In this document: positions 22,801 to 37,800 of the stretch, one piece after another | Layout of the letters: every line of letters starts with the position of its first letter | Position numbering within the stretch: the stretch's first letter is position 1 | Assembly: GCF_932526225.1 (NCBI RefSeq) | Contig: NC_064039.1 | Span: forward strand, 3,299,001 to 3,363,000 | Source of the DNA: Nematostella vectensis | Lineage: Eukaryota; Cnidaria; Anthozoa; Actiniaria; Edwardsiidae | Direction: 5' to 3' | Length of the DNA: 64,000 bases | Translations under genes and position numbers: made by a program | Notes under the pieces: model-generated | Told to the model about the DNA's origin: nothing | The model's input: the letters and a program-made list of their open reading frames with translations, nothing else | Databases searched by the model: none

Positions 22801-25800
22801 AGCCTCGTAACACTTCAAGAGCACTGTCATACTGGGGTCCTTGAATACTTAAGCATATCTCAACAGCAAGCATTGCCACAGATGAAGGCGATAGCGGAGG
22901 TAAATTAGGAATAAAATTTGCTGCAAGTAGGAATTAATCACACCTTAGTACGCATTGCCACAGATGGTTATAAGGTGGCAAATTAGGAATAAAATTTGCT
23001 TCAAGTAATTAATCACATCTCTTTGTACAAACTACTTCAGTGTCAGTGACTGGTCCAATGCTAACAAATGAAGATCACTATGTCTCTATTCACCTCTGAA
23101 TAAACAAATATATTTATAATCAAGTCAGTAAATCTCTATAAAGTATTGCTCAAAAACACAATCACAAAGACTTTGCATTCTCATCATCTCTGGGAGTCAG
23201 GGATTTGATCATTCCCTTTAGTTTTGTTTAGAAATAAAGTATTAATATACAGTATATAGCATTTATGAAGCACTTATACGGTAAAAACCATGTTCTAAGC
23301 GCTTCACATTTAAAAATCCTAATATGTATGTTTTCAGAATGTCCCATCTTGGAACTGAGGAACACAAGCTATAGTAACCTCAGATATGTCCAACAAGTCA
23401 AATTTGGCGCTAAGAAAGAGAAGATATTATCCATATCCATATGCCAACAAACTAACACACCGAGCCACCTGAGCTGCAAAACCTGCATTTGCAGTTGGCA
23501 CAACTGAACAAGCTAGAGGGTCAAAGCAACAAGCCGAGGGAGGGTAAGCACTTTCAGCCTTACCTGAGTATTGTGAATAGTTGATCGAGTATTGATGAAG
23601 AGTGTGGAGGATATTGTAGCCGTCCTGAAATTCTTGCAGACCGAAGCATTCTTGCATCAGAGCAACACCGAGCTGTCCTATCAAAGTCTGCTCATTTGTG
23701 TCAAAAACCTCCCCAGCGCTTGCATCACTTTCATTGTCCTCATTTACAACCTGGTCAAGAACACTGACAAATACTGGGAAGGCATCACCAACATCCTTGG
23801 CACCTGTCATGAGGAAAGCTCTATAGAAGAGAAATAACATTTCTCTCTCAATGGGGACTTTCTTGGCTTTCATCTCTGAATAGATATCTGCCAGGTCCTC
23901 CCATTCTGCTTCCTCTGCCACTTTCTAAAATAAAAATGCAAATAGAATAAGGTTTGGTTTGTCAAAATTCAGGGCTACTATGTTTGCTTTTGGAAGTCAA
24001 GATCAATCAGAGGGAACAAACACAATCAAATTGTTTGAATCATAATTCATAATCAGTGACGATTAAGATCTCATCACCTACACAAAATGCACCTATGTAG
24101 TGGTAAAATAATAATTGGTCTGGCTCATACCTCTATTCTAGCCTTGTAGAACTGCACATTTGTAGAGGTGGGGAACTTGAACCTTCCCTGATCAGAGTTG
24201 GTGGGGAATACTGGGGCTGAGTGAGTTCCTCTGCTAGCTAATGCAGGACCTGTAGATCTTGCTACATCAACACTGTGTCTGGTCGCCCATGGTTGTAGGC
24301 TTTCTGGGCGTGGCCCAATATCTGTTCCAAGAGATGATGTAGCAAATAGGCTTGACTGTTGTGGTATAAGTGTGAATGGTGATGTGGGACTGCTTTCTGA
24401 AGAGCTTGCTGGATTGTTAAGTGGTCCCAGTCGATCCCCAATTCTCGAGAACCCAAATCCGGATTGATTATTTTTCATGAGGACAAATGGACCAGCTTTG
24501 GGTGGCTGTGGGGGTGGTTCTAGCTGTTTTGATGCAATGGGTTGAGGCAGACTTGTAGCACCAACACCAAATGCAGGTGTGAATGCTTCAGCAGAAACTA
24601 CAGGCCTGGGTAAATGAGCAGTAAATGATGGTACAAATGGCGAGGGCCCAAACAGATGTGATGTTGTGGTATGAGTCACTGCCCCTCCTAGGTGAGGTAG
24701 GTGCTGGGGTGGTGCAGCAAAAGCTGGCGGTGGTGGTTGAGACATATCAACACTTGGTGGGGGCTGATGCCTGCTGCTAAGTGGAGAGTGTTTAGGAGCG
24801 TTTGAAGGTTCTCCGGAGCTGTCTGCTCTCACCAGTGCAGGGTGAGTGTTGAGTGAGTTTGTTACCTCATATGAGGAACATGTCACTGTTGAAAACATTA
24901 AAAAATGTGACTTTAGCCATAAGGTAAAATTACTCATGTTACATGTGTGAATAAAATAATATCAAGGTTTGTGGAAATGTTTTCAAAATATTTTGCACTA
25001 AGTTATTTAAAAGAATCAAGAGTGTACAATTAAATGAATGATACTTTGGAAAAAGCAGATGTCCAAGGGAGACAAATAGATTGATGTGCCGTTCTCCAAG
25101 CCTCCTTCTCAAAAGTGTTTGTGTGAGAATATATGGTGAAAATCACCTGTCTCAGTGAAAATTGGTGGCATGGGATGGCTGGCTTCCTGAGCATGAAGAT
25201 AGAGACATCTGTCCCCTTTCAAGCAGTTTCCCTTGGCAAAGAATCGACAAGGTATAGTTGGCTGATGAATGTACCTTGATAAAAAAGATTTGTAAGATTT
25301 TTATGTATCTTGCTTTCTCATTTCAATGTATCACAATGTTGAAATACCAACAAGGTCTCAAATACCTCTGGTCATCGAAAGGTGGTCTATTGCAGTTGTC
25401 AGTAGAAGATTCATCTTCTGGTGGCCTTGGGTAGAGTTGGCGCATCGTCTTGTACACTTCTAAAGAAGCTGATGTGTTTTCACTCCATTCTTCAAGGCAG
25501 CTCAGCATTTTGCGCAGTACAGCATAGGGAGGATTAAGATTCCCCTTAAAAAACTAAATGGAGCAATAAAAATAAATGAGGGGCAATTTCTATTCATTTA
25601 ATATGTTCAGGAGCATATTTATGAAAAAATTACCCCTTAGCTAGCAAAAGATGCACTGCCACGTACTAATGTAATAGTGGCACTATTATTTTAAGAAACT
25701 AAAAGATTATTAGCATATGATAGAAAATGCACATTTTTTAAACTTATATATGTCAATGAAATCCACTCAATCTATTTTCTATAAGGCAATACATTAAACT

Positions 25801-28800
25801 CACAATGCTTATGAGATAAAATTTTTTAACAATACTGACCTTTTTAAAGAATGAAAACATCCTCTCGTAAAGCTTTTCCATCTCATATTTGGTGGCTATT
25901 TTCATCAGTGTAATCGCATTGACCTGAACATAATAGTGTGTAAAGTTTTTCAATCAAACATGTAACACAAAAGCTTCATTTTCATGTTTGATGAACAGGT
26001 TTGTATGCTAAACATGGATTCATTTTACAGCCTAAATTTTCTCTAAGGTGATGAAAGGAATTTAAACTCCTGCTGTTACAACCAGTCTATTACAAACTTG
26101 AGTTTTATACTACTAGAAAAAAGCATTAGCCCATCATCTGGATTAGTTTGACTGGATGGAGACTTGCTTAAGAGCGTACCTGAAACCCTTTTTCAACCAT
26201 AAACTCAGCAACATTGCAAATGCCATCGAGATCTTCTTCTTTCTGAAGAGCAGAGAATATTGCAGCCACACCTTCAAAATATGCTCTAGGGTTGGAGTCC
26301 ACTTCAGGGTTTTCTCTGATGACATGGAACACCTCAAGAGCTTCTTTGATTAGGTTTGCTTTTCCCAGGAAACATAGAAGAACATTAAATACCTGGAAAA
26401 GTATGTGTTATATGAGAAAAGGCAGTATGTGTTATAGGAGAAACCTCAATAAAAATATGAATGACATGGCCTATATCAGTTTGAAGAGTTTTCAATCCAC
26501 ACAAAATTTCTTTAGTGTTTGCTTTATAATGACATGGCTTTTATGAGTTTGAAGACTTTTAAATCCACACTAAATTTCTTTAGTGTTTGCTTTATGGCAA
26601 ATGTGATCAGTTGTCATACATTTGTAGTTCCCTTGTACCCTGCGCACCATAATAATTAACAGGGGTCTCACCTTTGGCAGAAGTGGGATGGAGAATGTGT
26701 TCATGAATAAATACAGCCTCCGGGCATGATCCACAATCTTGTAATGTGGATTACAGCAACCATACAACAAACAGTTCCAAGTCTAGAGAGATATATATTT
26801 TGAAATTAATAAATAACTTCATATCAAATAAGGCAGAGTATTTAGCGAGTAATAGCAAACAAAATTTAAAATGCGATTTCTGAAATTTTGATATTTTTAT
26901 CATTGAAATGTGTAACTTTTGTCTCAGCACTCATAAATAGTGCAAGCAAAATTCCCTTAAAAGACCAAAATCTTCATGCGCTCTTATGTAGTCAATAACC
27001 TGTTCGCAGTGCACATACATAGCCCTAGTAACCTAATGAACCACACTTGGTCACACAGTGGTGAAAAAACCTCTTTATCAACATTTGAGACTGTAAATCC
27101 CTTGTATATTTCCAGATAAACACAAGAAGCTGGATTTCACCAGCTATACCAAAGCAAAATCTACATTTTACAAATCTCTTAACCTCACCTCAGCATCTAA
27201 ACCTGGATCGCAGGTCTCTGCATGTTTGCATACCATTGCAGTTGCTAGTTCTATGTAATCCTCCTTCGTGCCACAGCTCCATATCATTGCACTTAGGGTC
27301 TCTGATGGCAACATTAATGGAAGGGTTGAGCACTTTTTGACAACAGCAAAGACTTTCTCAGTCTGTTTGAGTGAGATGAATGTCCTGAAAAAAATATATG
27401 CATATTGAACCTACAGGTTTACTAAACGATCCCTTTTCAATGTCTGTTTTTGCACTCCCAGGGGCAACTGCGACAGTAATTGTTTAATTATCATCATGAA
27501 ATGTGTTAATGCAGTATGGGCAGTGCTTAAATGTTAAAAAGCTCTGTATATCAGTACACTAAAAATAGAGACTAATATTGTGTAAGCAAATAAAGCATAA
27601 TAAAACAAACACTTGCAACTGAAAGCCACTTTAGTTGAGAATAACCAAATGACTTACAAGATGAGCTTGGAAGCAGCATCTATGCTGAGGGGAACCTGCT
27701 TGTCAACCATTTCTTGAAACAGCTGCCATGCCCTTTGCATATGGGTGTTCCCACGGCAACTCAACAGGATTAATTCACTGCAAATACTTTATGAAAATAC
27801 AAGAAGTGATAAGCAATACAGAGGTTTAAAGTAGCTATAAATTTCACATCAAATTTATTTGGGAAAATTAGCATCATTGTTTTCTTCAATTAAAATATAT
27901 TTAAAAAATTATATCCTGAGACGGTTTTCAGACCTAAGATAGTAGAAAAATGTTCACTTGGCTGGTATAAAAATGGTCAGCTATAGCTCTGCACCATTGA
28001 CGGGGGGTTGCCTCTGAGCAGAGTCGCTTAGCATAATCCCCCCCCCCAAAGACCCAACAAATAATAGTTATTAAATACAATTTAATAAGAAAAATTAAAT
28101 AGTGCTGTTTTCATACCTTGTTCTAAACAGTTTTAGTTCCTTCACTTCTTTGAGCAGTTCAAAAGCTCTATAAGAAGATTAAAATGACACATTGAATTGG
28201 TTAGGGGCTATTACCCTCTCCCCAGACCCAAACACACCCTTTCCCCCTGTTAAGGAAGCTGCCCTTCCAAACCCCCTTTCAGAATCCTGGATCTTTCGGA
28301 CCCCCTTAAGGTACCAACAGGAGAGAGCACACAAAGGGATCATTTCTTTGGTGATTTAAAAAATCTCTCTGATTTAAACACAGTATATCGACGAGTGGTA
28401 AGAAAAGAAGCAACTCACAAGTCAGGTTCTTCCAGAGAAGCTCTAATCAGGTCAATGAAGACATCATGAGTAGGAACAATACCATTTTCCTTCATCACTT
28501 TTAGAACCTCATAAGCCCTGCAAAGATTTCATATTTGCTTACAAACAGTTATATACAAAGTATGAAGGAAATATTAGTAATAAGAGTAAGTTTGACTATA
28601 AATCTATTAACCATAAAATTTTCTAAGTGCTTAACACTTGGTCATTAAAATATTCACTGCTTCAATCTTAATTAAAGTGAGTTTACATCATTATCAGATA
28701 ACAGTTTTCCTACGTTGCCTGTCTGTACTCTTCAAAGACAATATTGTTGCAAATGTACCATTAATAGCAGACAAACCTGGTTATCTTTCCAGTGCAACAA

Positions 28801-31800
28801 AGTACATGGATAAAAGTTGTGTAGTCATGGCGAGTGTGCTTGCTCTGGACAGTTCCGATCAGCTCGAAGACCTGGCCTGCGACCTAAAAAGTTAATGACA
28901 TGAAAATAACTCTCAAAATAAGAGCAGGTAATAGCTCAAAGACAGATCAAAGTCTGGTCAGCTTGGGAGTTTTCAGAGGCACAAACACCAGGCTCTCTCC
29001 TCTTCAAGTTGTGGTTGCCTTATCTTCATGTGAAGGAGTATGCCAAACAAATACTTTACTTCTATACACATATTTCAAACAATGTTGCACTTGAGAATCC
29101 ATATGTTGTAACCCACAGCGAAAGCTATGTGTGAACGTTCATAAGAACATAAACAAGAATTCTACAGTTGTTGAAACCTGGATTTGTATTTTATTCATGC
29201 TTATTTGCTTATTTACCTGATACCCATTCAGTAATGCGGATTATGATACAGATTCTCTGAATGCAGCCTTATTAGAAACAGCTGCATACACAACGAGACC
29301 GACAAAAGACTTTGGGCATGTATAATTTGTGTTCACAAAGCCAACTTACTTTAGCAACTTCTTCAGGGTCACTAGGCAGCTCAGCACAGGAAACAAGTGT
29401 TTGCTGCAGAAGCTTTAGAAACACGTGATGTGGGGACGAGTCCACCTGACTCATGGTCTCCAGTATTGTCCAGACATTAGCTAATTAGCAAATTACATGT
29501 TAGCTTAACAATATCATGTATAACATAATAAAACACACAAAAAACAAGTTTCATCAACTAAACAATAACAGCTTCATAAAAGTAGTAGAGAAACAAAATT
29601 TAAAATCTCAACATTTCCACGTCAAAACAAAGAATTGAATCAGAGTGCTTCCCATTATTTTTGCCATTGTAAGAAATTGTGTCTTCTCTCTCTATCAAGA
29701 ATTGCGCGTTTTCCAGGTTTTTCCGTCAGGTCCCCAATTTCTAGTTCCACTATGACCGCTGGACTCACAGACTAAGGATGCATAAATACAGTGTAAGCCT
29801 TGACTCGAGGCAAATTTTATGCGAATACCAGCGAGAATCCTCTCGAACTTGGAATAAAACAATGCAAAAACCTGTGAATACTTCATGATCCCGCTGGTAT
29901 TTGCAATCGATTCAATTGAAACTTGAGGCTTGCACTGTATTTATGCGTCCTCTGTGCCTATGACCAGCAGGCACAACGGAACTCGAAACTGGACTATTGT
30001 CAATTTAGCTAAAATAGGCAATACCTAACTTACACAAGTTCTTGTTTTCTAGCTCTTCTGCTGCCTTTTTTGCCAGGGCATTGTAAGCAGCCTGTATTAT
30101 GTTGGGGTCAAACATTCCTGCAAATAAAACAATTAACATCAGCCTTGTCTTATAACCACTGTGGTTGCATCAGACTTGGTGAGCTGCCCCCTAGTACAAG
30201 TCAAGTCTACCTTTTTTGGTAAACGCATGTGCAACCAGTATCTCCAGTAATGGCATACACATTTGCAAAATAGTCTAAGACACAATTCTTATACTATAAA
30301 CAGGTTTTACTTTTAAAGGAACCAAAGCTTCCTCAATAACTTTATCAGTGGAACCCTTATACCGTATTTACTCATGTAAAATACACTGTTTTCACACCAA
30401 AATAGCCTTCAAAATCGGGGTGCTTATTATACATGAAACTTCTTACTTGGTATGTCAAAAATTTGCTTAACAAAAAACAAGCTATCTCTAGCTTGAGACG
30501 TTAAAAGAACGTTATTTTTAAAATAATATACTTTTTGTCATAGCATATTTTTTCACCCTGCTAAAGTTCGAAATTGACTCATGGTAATTACAAATTCCAT
30601 TCACAAAGTGATTTATTTTCTCACCACCTGACACAGGCCAGGGCGAGTTCACTTCTTGCATAACTTATCAACATTCTCAAGTTGAAAATCAAGAATTAGA
30701 AGTGTAAATTCACCAGAAGAGCTTTAGAGTTGGTTTACAGGCTTCTAACAGCACGTTTTTCAATATGCCCAGAAAGTTCATCTAAATTTGCATGTTTTAC
30801 AATCTCGCAAATGTTCGTCACTGCTGGATGACGAAACAAATGAATCGGAATTCACAGATCACTAAAACTTCGCTTAAAATGAATAGAAAAACACTGTAGT
30901 CGTAGGTTTATTAAATGTATACCATTTCCTTTTTTTTTTTTTGCAAATAAGAATTATGCATTGCTAGTTTTTTACTAAACTTTTTTTTGGGGAAATCACC
31001 CCAAAAATCAAGGTATTATACATAAGTGTGTATTTTACATACGTGAGTAAATACGGTAACTCAAATCACCCCATAATTCAAACTGAATTATAGTTTTTAA
31101 GAGATAAGTTTTTATAGCGTTTACTCATTTCTATAAGATTACTCAAACTGGCTTCAAGTTTCTTAGGAACCAATTCTATTAGTAATTTCTACTTAGATAA
31201 CTTGAATTGCTTGCTTCCTTAAACTCCTGCTTAATGGAACTCCCCAGAGACTTAAACTGTTTTTTATTTGCTATCACATTTCATGTTAACTGGGTTCCAC
31301 TGTTATTGGACAGGAGTGCAAATTGATTATTACCATAATCATTATCATCACCATTTATTCAAATTACCGTAATATTACCTATGGTGTTGTCATATGATAA
31401 ACTACTGTGCTAGTTTGTTTAGAGGCAAAAAACCAACAAATCCATCACAAACCTGACTGCTGTTCTTCAGCATTCTGTGGAGGGGCCACTGCCTCGTCAC
31501 AACTTGGGAGATCAGCACTGCAAAAGGCCAAAAAGATTGGAATAAATAAAAGGATTGTCTTAAACAATATATTTTTTTAACTGTTATCAACTCAAAGAAT
31601 ATCTTACCTTTCTGTTTCAAGAACTCCAGTCTCCTTATACTACGAAAGTGAATGAGAGGAGAAATTAACAAAACTATATGGGGTCACAAGCCATTATACG
31701 CACTACAATTCTGAGGCAAGCAGATGCTGTTTTGCAGACAATTTTAATCAAAAATCAAGGTAATCAAAATGAGAATGCTTTTGTATTCACAAAAATGTGC

Positions 31801-34800
31801 ATATGGCAGAACCAAAGCAAAACAGAACTTATAGCATTTATCTTAATAATTTATTTCACTATTCTAGCAACCTTACCTTCTGCAGTTCTTCAGTTGTAGG
31901 GAAGTGTTTTAGTCTACAAAACTTAAATGAGCACAATCCCACTTGGAACTGACTCCAACAGTAGCCTTCAGGACAATCTGGGGTTTTAGATTTAGCCTCT
32001 AATTTCTTAACTTTACTGCATGTTTCTCTCTGCCTTGAACTCTGTCTCTTCAGGGTTGCAGGCTTGTCTACCTCCATTCCATCCCGAGGGCTTGAATGTC
32101 CGGATGAATTGCCCTCCCGAGGGCTAGAGTGACCTGAAAAGCTTACATCAGAGTTCCCATGCTGCTTAAGGTTCTTTGAATGATCTATGCCTAAAGACCG
32201 CTCAAGTCTGAGCCTGTCAAGTGAATGAGGGGGCAAGGGTTTGCTACTTCTTTCCATGAGATCAACAGGTCTAACATGAGCTGGGTCACAGTATGGTCCA
32301 TTCCTCTCATGGTAGACTCTTGAGTTATGAACTCCTGATCGTGTAACCCTAGGTACCTCATGAGAATCCCTCTGGCCCATGGTACTGCCTGGAATAGCCA
32401 ACATACTGGTTGGTGCTGGACCAAGAATACCTGGGTTACCATGCAGTCCTGCAGTTGGGTGTGAGGGGAACAGCAATGGACTTAGTCCTTCTTTAACAAT
32501 GGGATTGTTTGTTATCTGCTCTTGTAGATAGGACAACAACTTGGTAGCTGATTTTTGGAGATTTTCTAACTTTACATTTGTGTTATATCCCTCCTTTTGG
32601 AAAAAGTCTGGCAAGTCATTTGACATGCTTCTTTCTTGGCTTTTGTGGTAGCTCCCTCGCCCTCTGGCACCCTTGAAGCCAACTCTTGCATTTCGTGGTT
32701 TCTTTGGGATTTTGAAGCGCTTCTCACCAGGTGACCGCTGATCTCTCAGCCATTCTGGCTCTCTTTTTACTTTGGAGCCCCTCTCAGTCCTGTTTCTTGA
32801 TTCCTCTTTAACTTCCTCTTCTTTTGATTTGTCCACCTCAGATTTAATCTTGAGTGGTTCAGAGGGTTTAGACTGCCTCGCTTGAATTAACTCCCTAGCA
32901 TCTGAAGGTTCCCTTGAGTGTCTTTTACTAGTTGAATGCCTCCCACTTAAAAAAATACATACCATAAGATATATATACCAATGATAATTCAGAACTGATT
33001 TTTAAATATTAAGAACCTCGTTCAGAATCTTTGTTACCAATCTCTTTCTTATTCAGGCTCCATTTATAGGTTTTTCTTGTAGCAAAACTGATATCAAATT
33101 TCACTATCCCTGCAAAATCTATTGACCCAGTTTTAAACATTGAGTAACAGACAAAATTGAGCCTACTTTAAATATTTGGTACTAGACTAAATTATGCCTA
33201 CCCGAAATATTTTAGATAAAGTATAAATTGTATGACAAAATTACTTGATTCTGATTGGCTGAGGCAACAGAATTTTTCAGGTAATTCAGAGCAGGAAAAA
33301 GGCAATTCAGTACAGTAAATCGGTAATTAAATGCAGTATTACTGGACGCTGACTGGCTTACAAACAATTCAACAATTGCAAACACAAAAGAGCCAGATGT
33401 GAAACACACTTCCAAATGATATATTTCAACTGTTTTCTTCCAAACCACAACCATTTTTTAAACACAAATGTGTGTTTCTTTAAACTTTTATAGACACATA
33501 GGTATATTATAAAAAGGTAATCATACAATTTCTTACTCAATTTTAAAATAATATCCACTCTAAATTTTTTTCAAAAGCTCAAATTGCACTCAAAGAAGAT
33601 GGCACAAATTGTGCCTACATTAAATGTATGTTAACAGACTAAATTGTGCCTACCTCAAACGCTTGGTGCCAGACTTTTCAGCATCATCTTCCATATCATC
33701 AAACATAGAATCATCATCAGGGTGGAGAGACAGAACTTCATCCAGGATATCCTCTTTGTGGGAACCACCCAGCGGCACATCACTAAAATCAACCTCAGAT
33801 GTCCCAGACAATGAAGAACTTTCAATATTGTCCCCACCATCTTCAGATTCACTCATGAGTAGCGCCTCCTCATCAACTTCAAAGGAGATATTTTCCTCTC
33901 TCTTCAACTCTCTCTTTATAGACCCATCTAACACAGTGTTGTCAATGGATGGTTTGCTATTTTCTGTTTCCATAGCACTGTCAGAGCTTCCAGAGTTTAC
34001 TCTCGGCCTGCTGGCCAAATAATAAAATAACATTACTTTAGAGGCTTGTTATGATGAGGACATTGAATAAATAACATCGTAATCTGATTTCTAGCACAGT
34101 ACAGACTGAATGTATTTTAACATTTACCAACGTGGATTTGGCGTGGATTCTGTGTCCGATCCACACACTTTTACTGCGTGGAAAACTAGTGAGTGGGGTC
34201 CACTCACTGCGTGGAATTTTCCTTTGTTGTGCAGTTTATTGTGTGGATAGTAATTGAAGTGTACAGTGGTGTGACCAGAATGCATAATAACGAAACTCAA
34301 CCCAACGCTTGATTACTCGGATAAGTAACAGCTCGCTAACAACAAAATCGAGATTTCGTAGATATTTACGGAAAACTAGCATCGACCGAAAGCTCTGAAA
34401 AGATCCGAAATAAGGTACTAAACAAATGCTACTTTTTCGTTAAACTTTAACATATAGAGATCGCCTTACTCGACGCCCATAAAAGCAGATATTATTAAAG
34501 AAGAGCGTAACCCTTGTTCAAACTAAAACAACAACATTTTGCCGAGAACCCAGTCAAGTGCTCGAATGATCAGAACATTGCCGAATCGCCAAACCTAGTG
34601 CAAGTAAATAAACGGCTGTAGATGATTTTTCGCTAACAATAAACTTACTTATTTGACTGAATTCTGATAACATATGTGACTTGAGATCAACGAGCAACAT
34701 GCTTGGGCAAACAACATGGCGCTCCGTTGAGCGTTCGAAACGGCGCGAACGATGTTTGTAAATACTGCAGAAACCAGAAGAAATGTCACTTTTCGGTTTC

Positions 34801-37800
34801 AGTACTTAATATTTCCAACACATATCGACACAAGCTTTTCTTAAAATTAGATAAAATAAAGAATTAAATTTACGTGGACAAGGAAAATTCAAAATGTCGA
34901 ACAAGAAGTTGCTGTACTTGCGATTTTTTGTCGCTTGTGATGGCGAGACTAGGACACAAAGACAATAGAGTCTGTCACACATTACAAGATTCTTCGAGCG
35001 GGCTCAGATTACTTTTTTGTTGTTTTCTAATAAACCTTTATTTCCAAAAGTAATAAAAAGAGATTCAAAAGCCATTTAGGCGCATGTTCGTAAAGTGTGT
35101 CCCGGGGTTTGGTTTTAGATTTATAAACTAACTAAAAAAACCCTTGATGTGAGAGAATGTGTGACATTCCTATTGTCTCCAATCGGCGACATTACAGATT
35201 GCAGAATATCAAAGTATAAAAATAAACATTGACAGCACAATGACAGGTACACATCAAATAGTGTCAAAAGTCTACTCCTGGCTCAAAATTGGCATGCGAA
35301 CTACAATGAAGAGTTGAATTCTGCCACTTTGATGCCATATAACTCACTAATACAAAACGCTTTCACCGCCGTGTTTGAATTTACATACTAGTAAAACTGA
35401 AGTAAAATCATGCGAGAACCGACTTTACGAATAGGCAAGCTATTATTGAACAAACTAAACTAGAAACTATATCCTCCCATAGGTATACCTCTGTGGCAAC
35501 AATTGTTTTTAGTTTTTGCACAACAAGGATGTCCACTTCACCAACGGCACTTTTGTTTTGAGTGCTTGTTAGCGATAACAAACAACCGAACAGGAAAGGT
35601 AAACAAGCATATCGGTCTAAAATACAGTGTTACGGATATATTTACTGCTTAATAAAGTTTTATTTTTCACGATAAAGTATTTTTTCGCTAACATATAAAT
35701 TCCCCCATATATTCCTTAAGATCAAAAGCAACTTTGTCATATCGCAGACAGTGGAAAACCACAAACTGATTTTTATGTGTTTGTCTACTGAAATCTCACT
35801 TCATATTCGTGTCGCCTTGAGTCGCTATGTTTGTCTTCCCATCGTTTTAAAAATACATCCACCCCGCTATGTGATAGTCTCTCTGCCAATCTTTACAGGC
35901 AATGTGAATGTCAGCTGTCTTTATCAGAATTTGTTTGGTCTTTCGGGGATTTTAAAAAACTATAAAGTTCAGTTAAAGAATTTTTAATTTTGACGTCGCC
36001 ATGTTTAATTCCCCTCGATCTAAATCGTCATCTTATTCGCTAGACGAATCAGTCTGCTAAAGCACCAGTCTCCATCGGCGATGTCTATAGAGACTAACGA
36101 AAACATTTGAACGGAATTTTATGTGTCTTCAAAGTATTTAATACCAGTCAATGAAACCGCATAAAATTTGATGTTCTCAACGTGAACTTCGAAAACACTT
36201 CGTCAGAGGAACGTATTACTGTGTATTGTTTTGAATTCATCATCATCTGGCAAAAAGGTACATTCAATCTTTTAATGAGCAAACTATTGCGTGGATTTTA
36301 GTGCATGGATCCCAAAGAGGTGCATGGAAAAACTGAGTGGACTCCACGCAAAATCCGTGTGAGGAATGTTAAAACACATTCAGCCTGTACTATATCTTCC
36401 CTATAAATGACACTTATTAGTAGACTGAATTATCTTTTATTGAGTATTTTTTTTCAGAATTCCACTATATTTTCAACAAACAATGAAAATGCAATAGAAA
36501 AATCAATATGTATAAATTTTTGGATTTCGAAGGTGCAAGGCTAGATAATTCTAAGCACCAATATATGAAAGCTTTTAATTCTGAAAGACTGAAGAAGGTT
36601 GTATATGCTTTTATATTCTTCCATGTCCCCCTCCTCCTCTCAACAGCCCCCTCCCAAATCCCGAGCAAATTTCTCCATAAAATAATATAATAGGGTGTTG
36701 GTACTGTGATGCAATTAACATACCTATGTGAGCTAACAATTGTCTTGCCTCTCCCTCTTCGTGCCATCTGTTTTGGACGAGATGGTAAGGCTTTGATGGG
36801 TATGGTGAGTGGAAAAAGTCTTACTTGACAGCCTGACCTTGTTACACTTGTACATGCAGAGTCACTTTCTGGAATGCAAGACCAAAGTTAATATAAACCA
36901 TGTTTGATTAGTTAGTTCCAATTTTCTACACTGTGACATGATTGTGTTGTTTTATATGCCATGCCATTGCCTAGTGTCATGTTTTGTATAATTTTTCGGG
37001 ATTGTTTGGTGTTGTGTTTGGGCCATGTGTATCTTGTGTTTTGCATCCCGTTTTCTGTCAAGTTGTGTTCTGTGTTTGTACCTAGTTGTGTTTCGAGGGT
37101 TGTGTACTGTTTTGTGTTGAACATTGTGCCAAGCAAGCTTAATAATGTGCTTTTGTTATTCAGTTTTCATTTTGTGCTGTGTTTGTAACAAGTGTTGCGT
37201 TCTCTGTGATATGTGCTGTTAAACAACACATAACAACAAACTACTGTAATGATTCGGACCTGGGCCTTTGGGGGGAAAGCTATTATTGGAGAAGAGGTGC
37301 TTTTTGGGGAGGGGGTATTTATTTTCCATTTTGGCAGAAATACCAGCTTCTGAATGGATTGAGAACAAAACTTTATTTGTGATAAAATGAAGCGACAGTA
37401 AAAATGTTGTGAGACTTAACCCATTGACTCCTGGCTATTTTTGAGCTGAATTTACAAAAAAACAGACTGAAAACAGATACCTCCCCCCCTATTCTGAGTT
37501 TTATACTTATAAAAAACCATCTGACTTTGGGGAGAGGAGTGTTGACTGGCCCTCCCCTCGTGAATTTTTCCCTGGATCTCCCAGAATGCTTTTCAATCCA
37601 TAAAGGCATCTTTGTGGTTTTACAAGCCTTCAATGAGTGGACATTGTGTTTTGAGGCCATGGAAATGAACCTGGAGGATCAGAATAAAGGTATCTATTTG
37701 TGTCTTGAGCTGTGTTTGCTGATCTCTCTCCCTTGTGTTGTATTTTGAGCGTTTTATTGAGAGGGGTGATTCTGCTTTTCTTTCCTTGTTCGATTTGAAA

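Noticed and set aside
33624..34022. 132-codon + strand open frame rich in serine
   Set aside because: It is the complement of an acidic, Ser/Asp-rich exon of the TOPAZ1-like gene; that exon has proper splice sites and phase.
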